From: Pseudomonas lundensis | Lineage (GTDB): Bacteria; Pseudomonadota; Gammaproteobacteria; Pseudomonadales; Pseudomonadaceae | Reading direction: 5' to 3' | DNA length: 64,000 bases | Assembly (NCBI RefSeq): GCF_001042985.1 | Contig: NZ_JYKY01000005.1 | Span: 62,001 to 126,000, forward strand | Part shown: positions 60,828-64,000 of the stretch, in pieces | Numbering within the stretch: position 1 is the first letter of the stretch | How the letters are laid out: the number at the start of each line of letters is the position of its first letter | Notes under the pieces: model-generated | Told to the model about the DNA's origin: nothing | The model's input: only the letters and a program-made list of their open reading frames with translations | Database searches by the model: none | Position numbers and translations under genes: made by a program

Positions 60828-61733
60828 TCAGCTTTTGGGGTATTCGCGATGCAACTCGCCCAGCAGGCGGTCTTTGTCTTCCCACAATTGATTGATCCAG
60901 CTCTGAAATGCCAATTTGTACTCGGCATCCTGATCGTAGTTGCGCCCCAGAAACTCAGCCGGAATGCTCAACTCTTCAAACACCACCACGACCTCGCGCA
61001 CGTTGCCGCACAGCAGATCCCAGTACCCGGGGCGCCCGCCGGGGTAGTGAATGGTCACGTTGACGATGGATTTCAGTTGCTCGCCCATGGCGTCCAGCAC
61101 AAAGGCAATACCGCCCGCCTTGGGCTTGAGCAGGTAGCGAAACGGTGATTGTTGCTGCCCATGCTTGGCTTCGGTGAAACGCGTGCCTTCCACGAAGTTG
61201 AAAATGCCGACTGGCTGGTTTTTAAACTTCGCACAGGTTTTGCGCGTGGTCGCCAGATCGGCGCCTTTTTTCTCAGGGTGTTTGGCCAGGTACGCCTTGG
61301 AGTAGCGTTTCATGAACGGGAAACCCAACGCCCACCACGCCAGACCAATCACCGGCACCCAGATCAACTCCTGCTTGAGGAAGAACTTCAGCGGGCGGAT
61401 GCGTTTATTGAGCACGTATTGCAGCACCATGATGTCGACCCAGCTCTGGTGGTTGCTGGTCACCAGGTACGAATGCTCGTAATCGAGCCCCTCCAGCCCC
61501 TTGATCTGCCAGCGGGTCTGCCCCAGCAGGTCCATCCAGCGTTTGTTATTGCTGACCCACGCTTCGTGGATATGGCGCATCAGCCAGTCGGTGCAGCGCT
61601 GGGCGGCGGCAAAGGGCAGGCACAGTTTGAAAATGGCCACCACGAACAGCGGCGTGCAGCACACGATGGTGTTGATCGCCAGCAGCAGGGAAGCAATCAC
61701 GCCGCGTAACGGCGCAGGCAGGGAGTCCAGCAT
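60828..61733 (-). CDS. PlsC-family acyltransferase (YihG-like)
   Basis: 301 residues. A lysophosphatidic-acid-type acyltransferase. An N-terminal hydrophobic helix (GVIASLLLAINTIVCCTPLFVVAIF), then the HX4D motif SNHQSWVDIMVL, the FLKQELIWVPVIG and FVEGTRFTEAKH blocks of the PlsC fold. It resembles YihG/YihF types that tune acyl chains in E. coli. It is convergent with cysNC and directly follows pta. Confidence 0.9.
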   Translation of the reverse strand: MLDSLPAPLRGVIASLLLAINTIVCCTPLFVVAIFKLCLPFAAAQRCTDWLMRHIHEAWVSNNKRWMDLLGQTRWQIKGLEGLDYEHSYLVTSNHQSWVDIMVLQYVLNKRIRPLKFFLKQELIWVPVIGLAWWALGFPFMKRYSKAYLAKHPEKKGADLATTRKTCAKFKNQPVGIFNFVEGTRFTEAKHGQQQSPFRYLLKPKAGGIAFVLDAMGEQLKSIVNVTIHYPGGRPGYWDLLCGNVREVVVVFEELSIPAEFLGRNYDQDAEYKLAFQSWINQLWEDKDRLLGELHREYPKS

Positions 61734-63833
61734 TTACACATCCATAGGTCGGTTGGCGGCTTGAATCGCCGTGAGGGCGATGGTGTACACAATGTCGTCG
61801 ACCTGAGCGCCGCGGGGAAGGTCGTTCACCGGTTTGCGCAGGCCTTGCAGCATGGGGCCGAGGCTGACGCAATCAGCGCTGCGTTGCACGGCTTTGTGGG
61901 TGGTGTTGCCGGTGTTGAGGTCGGGGAACACAAACACGGTGGCGCGCCCGGCAACCTGACTGTTGGGGGCGAGTTGTCGAGCCACGTCCTCATTGGCTGC
62001 GGCGTCATATTGCAACGGGCCGTCAATCAACAGGGCATGTTGCGATTCGTGCGCCAGCAGGGTGGCTTCACGGACTTTTTCGACCTCTTCACCACTGGCC
62101 GAGTCGCCACTGGAATAACTGATCATCGCCACCCGCGGTGTAATGCCGAACGCTGCCGCAGAGTCGGCACTTTGCAGGGCGATTTCGGCCAGTTCAGCCG
62201 CCGACGGGTGCGGGTTCATCACGCAGTCGCCGTAGACCAGAACCTGCTCGGGGAAAAGCATGAAGAACACCGACGACACCAGCGTGCAGCCGGGTGCGGT
62301 CTTGATCAATTGCAGGGCCGGGCGGATGGTGTTGGCAGTGGAGTGAATGACCCCGGACACCAGGCCGTCCACTTCGTCCAGCGCCAACATCATGGTGCCG
62401 ATCACCACCGGGTCTTCGAGCTGCTGTTCAGCCATCGGGGCATTGAGGCTTTTGGTTTTGCGCAACGCCACCATCGGCTCGACATACCGATCGCGAATCA
62501 CGTCGGGGTCAAGAATTTCCAGCCCGTCCGGCAGTTCAATACCGTGGGCCTTGGCCACCGCCCGGACTTCGTCAGGCTTGGCCAACAACACACAACGTGC
62601 AATGCCGCGTGCCTGACAGATCGCCGCCGCCTGTACGGTTAACGGTTCGCTGCCTTCAGGCAAGACGATACGTTTGTTGGCTTGCTGAGCACGCTGGATC
62701 AGTTGATAGCGAAACACGGCAGGGGTGAGGCGCATTTCGCGCGGCGTGCCGCAACGCTGGTGCAACCATTTGGCATCCAGGTGGCTGGCCACGAAATCGG
62801 TGATGATTTCCGCACGTTCGCGGTCATCAATCGGGATTTCCTTGTTCAGATTGTTCAGGCGGTTGGCGGTGTCATACGAACCGGTACTGACCGACAGCAC
62901 GGGCAGACCCGCTTGCAGGGCGCCGCGGCACAATTCCATCAGGCGCGGGTCGGGCTGGGTGTCGCTGGTCAGCAGCAACCCGGCCAGCGGCACCCCGTTC
63001 ATCGCCGCCAGGCTGACCGCCAGAATGATGTCGTCGCGATCCCCCGGGGTTACCACCAACACACCGGGCTTGAGCAATTGCAGGGTGTTGAGCACGGTGC
63101 GGGCGCACAAAATGATTTTTGACATGCGCCGGGTCTCGTAGTCCCCGGCATTCAGCACGTTGGCACCCAGCAGATCGGCCACGTCACGGGTGCGCGGCGC
63201 GTTGAGTTCGGGCTGATACGGGATGCAGCCCAGCAACTTGAAGTCACCGGTGCGCAGCAGGGGCGAGTGTTCTTTAAGGCGCGCGGCGAAGTCTTCCATG
63301 CTTTCGTCAGTGCGTACCTTGTTCAGGATCACACCGAGGACTTTCGGGTCTTTGGGGCCGCCAAACAGTTGAGCCTGCAATTCGACACGGCCCGAGAGTT
63401 CGGTCAGCACTTCATTCTCGGGCGCCGACACCAGGATCACCTCTGCATCGAGGCTCTTGGCCAAGTGCAAGTTGACCCGGGCGGCATAGCTGGCGCTGCG
63501 GGTCGGAACCATGCCTTCGACGATCAGGACGTCTTTGCCGACCGCGGCTTGCTGGTAGAGGCTGATGATTTCTTCGAGCAGTTCATCCAGTTGGCCATCG
63601 CCCAGCATCCGCTCAACGTGCGCCAACCCCAATGGCTGTGGCGGTTTCAGCCCGTGGGTGCGGGCGACCAGTTCGGTCGAGCGCTCCGGGCCGACATCGC
63701 CGGGGTGCGGCTGGGCAATTGGCTTGAAAAAGCCGACTTTCAGGCCGGCACGCTCCAGTGTGCGCACCAGCCCCAGGCTGATAGAAGTCAGGCCCACACC
63801 AAAATCAGTGGGGGCAATAAAGAAAGTTTGCAT
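61734..63833 (-). CDS. pta: Phosphate acetyltransferase (long form)
   Basis: 699 residues from the ATG at 63831-63833. It interconverts acetyl-CoA and acetyl phosphate. An N-terminal P-loop-like domain (FIAPTDFGVGLTSISLGLVRTLERAG), a DRTGG domain in the middle (LGVILNKVRTDESM, VVTPGDRDDIILA), and the PTA catalytic half (RIVLPEGSEPLTVQAA, GLVSGVIHSTANTIRPALQLI, SYSSGDSASGEEVEKV). No ackA is adjacent in the window. It directly precedes the acyltransferase gene. Confidence 0.96.
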   Translation of the reverse strand: MQTFFIAPTDFGVGLTSISLGLVRTLERAGLKVGFFKPIAQPHPGDVGPERSTELVARTHGLKPPQPLGLAHVERMLGDGQLDELLEEIISLYQQAAVGKDVLIVEGMVPTRSASYAARVNLHLAKSLDAEVILVSAPENEVLTELSGRVELQAQLFGGPKDPKVLGVILNKVRTDESMEDFAARLKEHSPLLRTGDFKLLGCIPYQPELNAPRTRDVADLLGANVLNAGDYETRRMSKIILCARTVLNTLQLLKPGVLVVTPGDRDDIILAVSLAAMNGVPLAGLLLTSDTQPDPRLMELCRGALQAGLPVLSVSTGSYDTANRLNNLNKEIPIDDRERAEIITDFVASHLDAKWLHQRCGTPREMRLTPAVFRYQLIQRAQQANKRIVLPEGSEPLTVQAAAICQARGIARCVLLAKPDEVRAVAKAHGIELPDGLEILDPDVIRDRYVEPMVALRKTKSLNAPMAEQQLEDPVVIGTMMLALDEVDGLVSGVIHSTANTIRPALQLIKTAPGCTLVSSVFFMLFPEQVLVYGDCVMNPHPSAAELAEIALQSADSAAAFGITPRVAMISYSSGDSASGEEVEKVREATLLAHESQHALLIDGPLQYDAAANEDVARQLAPNSQVAGRATVFVFPDLNTGNTTHKAVQRSADCVSLGPMLQGLRKPVNDLPRGAQVDDIVYTIALTAIQAANRPMDV

Positions 63834-63893
63834 GCGAGCTTCCTGACGTGAGCAGTGCAAGGGCACGCCCGCCGAACGGGTCATGTGCCTGAA

Positions 63894-64000
63894 TCAATTG
63901 CCAAGATTAGCGCTATCCGCCGCTTGAGCACACCAGCCACACGTAAAGGGCTGACCTATTTTTGCGTCGCGTTGTTCGGGGTCAAGCACCCAGGCCCGCG
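63894..64000 (-). CDS. DUF3565-type protein, C-terminal fragment (5' end outside window)
   Basis: Too short for automatic detection: about 35 residues ending at the TGA at 63894-63896. The tail reads AWVLDPEQRDAKIGQPFTCGWC and on to a short polar end. The WVLDP-(E/A)QR block followed by IGQPF.CGWC is typical of DUF3565 proteins, small Cys/His-rich zinc-ribbon-like proteins. They lie directly upstream of pta in other pseudomonads. Function unknown. Confidence 0.7.
   Translation of the reverse strand, partial: RAWVLDPEQRDAKIGQPFTCGWCAQAADSANLGN

Overview
This 64 kb window is ordinary chromosome of a Pseudomonas species, most likely of the P. fluorescens/P. putida lineage. The evidence is gene order: ptsO-rapZ-ptsN-hpf-rpoN-lptBAC-kdsCD-mlaFEDCB-ibaG-murA-hisGDC-algW, the fagA-fumC-orfX-sodA block, mreBCD-maf-rng-yhdP-tldD-yjgA-pmbA, and a phrB/MerR light-response block next to hemH. 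GC is high throughout, except for an AT-richer stretch at about 35.4-36.4 kb. I see no tRNA, rRNA, insertion sequence, prophage or CRISPR array.

Layout. 1-0.9 kb: end of murI, then the lipid A 3-O-deacylase pagL with a possible AlgU-type promoter. 0.9-9.3 kb: a tightly overlapping minus-strand operon (YbgA-like, MerR/LitR-like regulator, photolyase, SDR, FAD amine-oxidase-like enzyme, DUF1365, Cfa/UfaM-like methyltransferase, DUF2878, then probably the YkgJ-like gene). It is headed by two exact TGTACA-N12-TGTACA elements. 9.4-12.6 kb: a FAD oxidoreductase with a third, degenerate copy of that element, divergent from a TIGR01777 epimerase and hemH. 12.6-15.2 kb: uracil/purine salvage (uraA, upp, hpt). 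15.2-18.6 kb: WbuC cupin, AEC transporter, CMD protein, Ca/Na antiporter and a small RlpA lipoprotein. 18.7-22 kb: gatCAB. 22-35.4 kb: cell shape and envelope block (mreB, mreC, mreD, maf, rng, yhdP, nitrilase-like, tldD, yjgA, pmbA). 35.4-36.4 kb: AT-richer island with one orphan lipoprotein. 36.4-40.2 kb: iron-starvation operon fagA-fumC-orfX-sodA followed by a ZIP transporter. 40.3-47.3 kb: PTS-Ntr, rpoN, Lpt and Kds genes on the minus strand. 47.6-55.7 kb: Mla lipid transport, ibaG, murA and hisGDC. 55.7-64 kb: algW, Nif3-like gene, cysD-cysNC, acyltransferase, pta and the end of a DUF3565 gene.

How the genes fit together. Much of the window builds or guards the envelope: PagL, MreBCD, YhdP, LptABC, KdsCD, MlaFEDCB, MurA/MurI and AlgW. 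A second theme is oxidative and light stress: photolyase, the UfaM/Cfa-like lipid enzymes and ferrochelatase on one side, and iron-independent fumarase plus Mn-SOD under a Fur box on the other.

The points most worth a second look are four. First, the light-type operon and its TGTACA-N12-TGTACA operators. Second, mreC appears to start at a non-canonical ATT codon directly behind a perfect Shine-Dalgarno sequence, with a strong hairpin between mreB and mreC. Third, a Ca/Na antiporter has Gln in place of the usual repeat-1 glutamate. Fourth, the AT-rich island sits upstream of the Fur promoter. I did not find a clearly new defence or mobile system.
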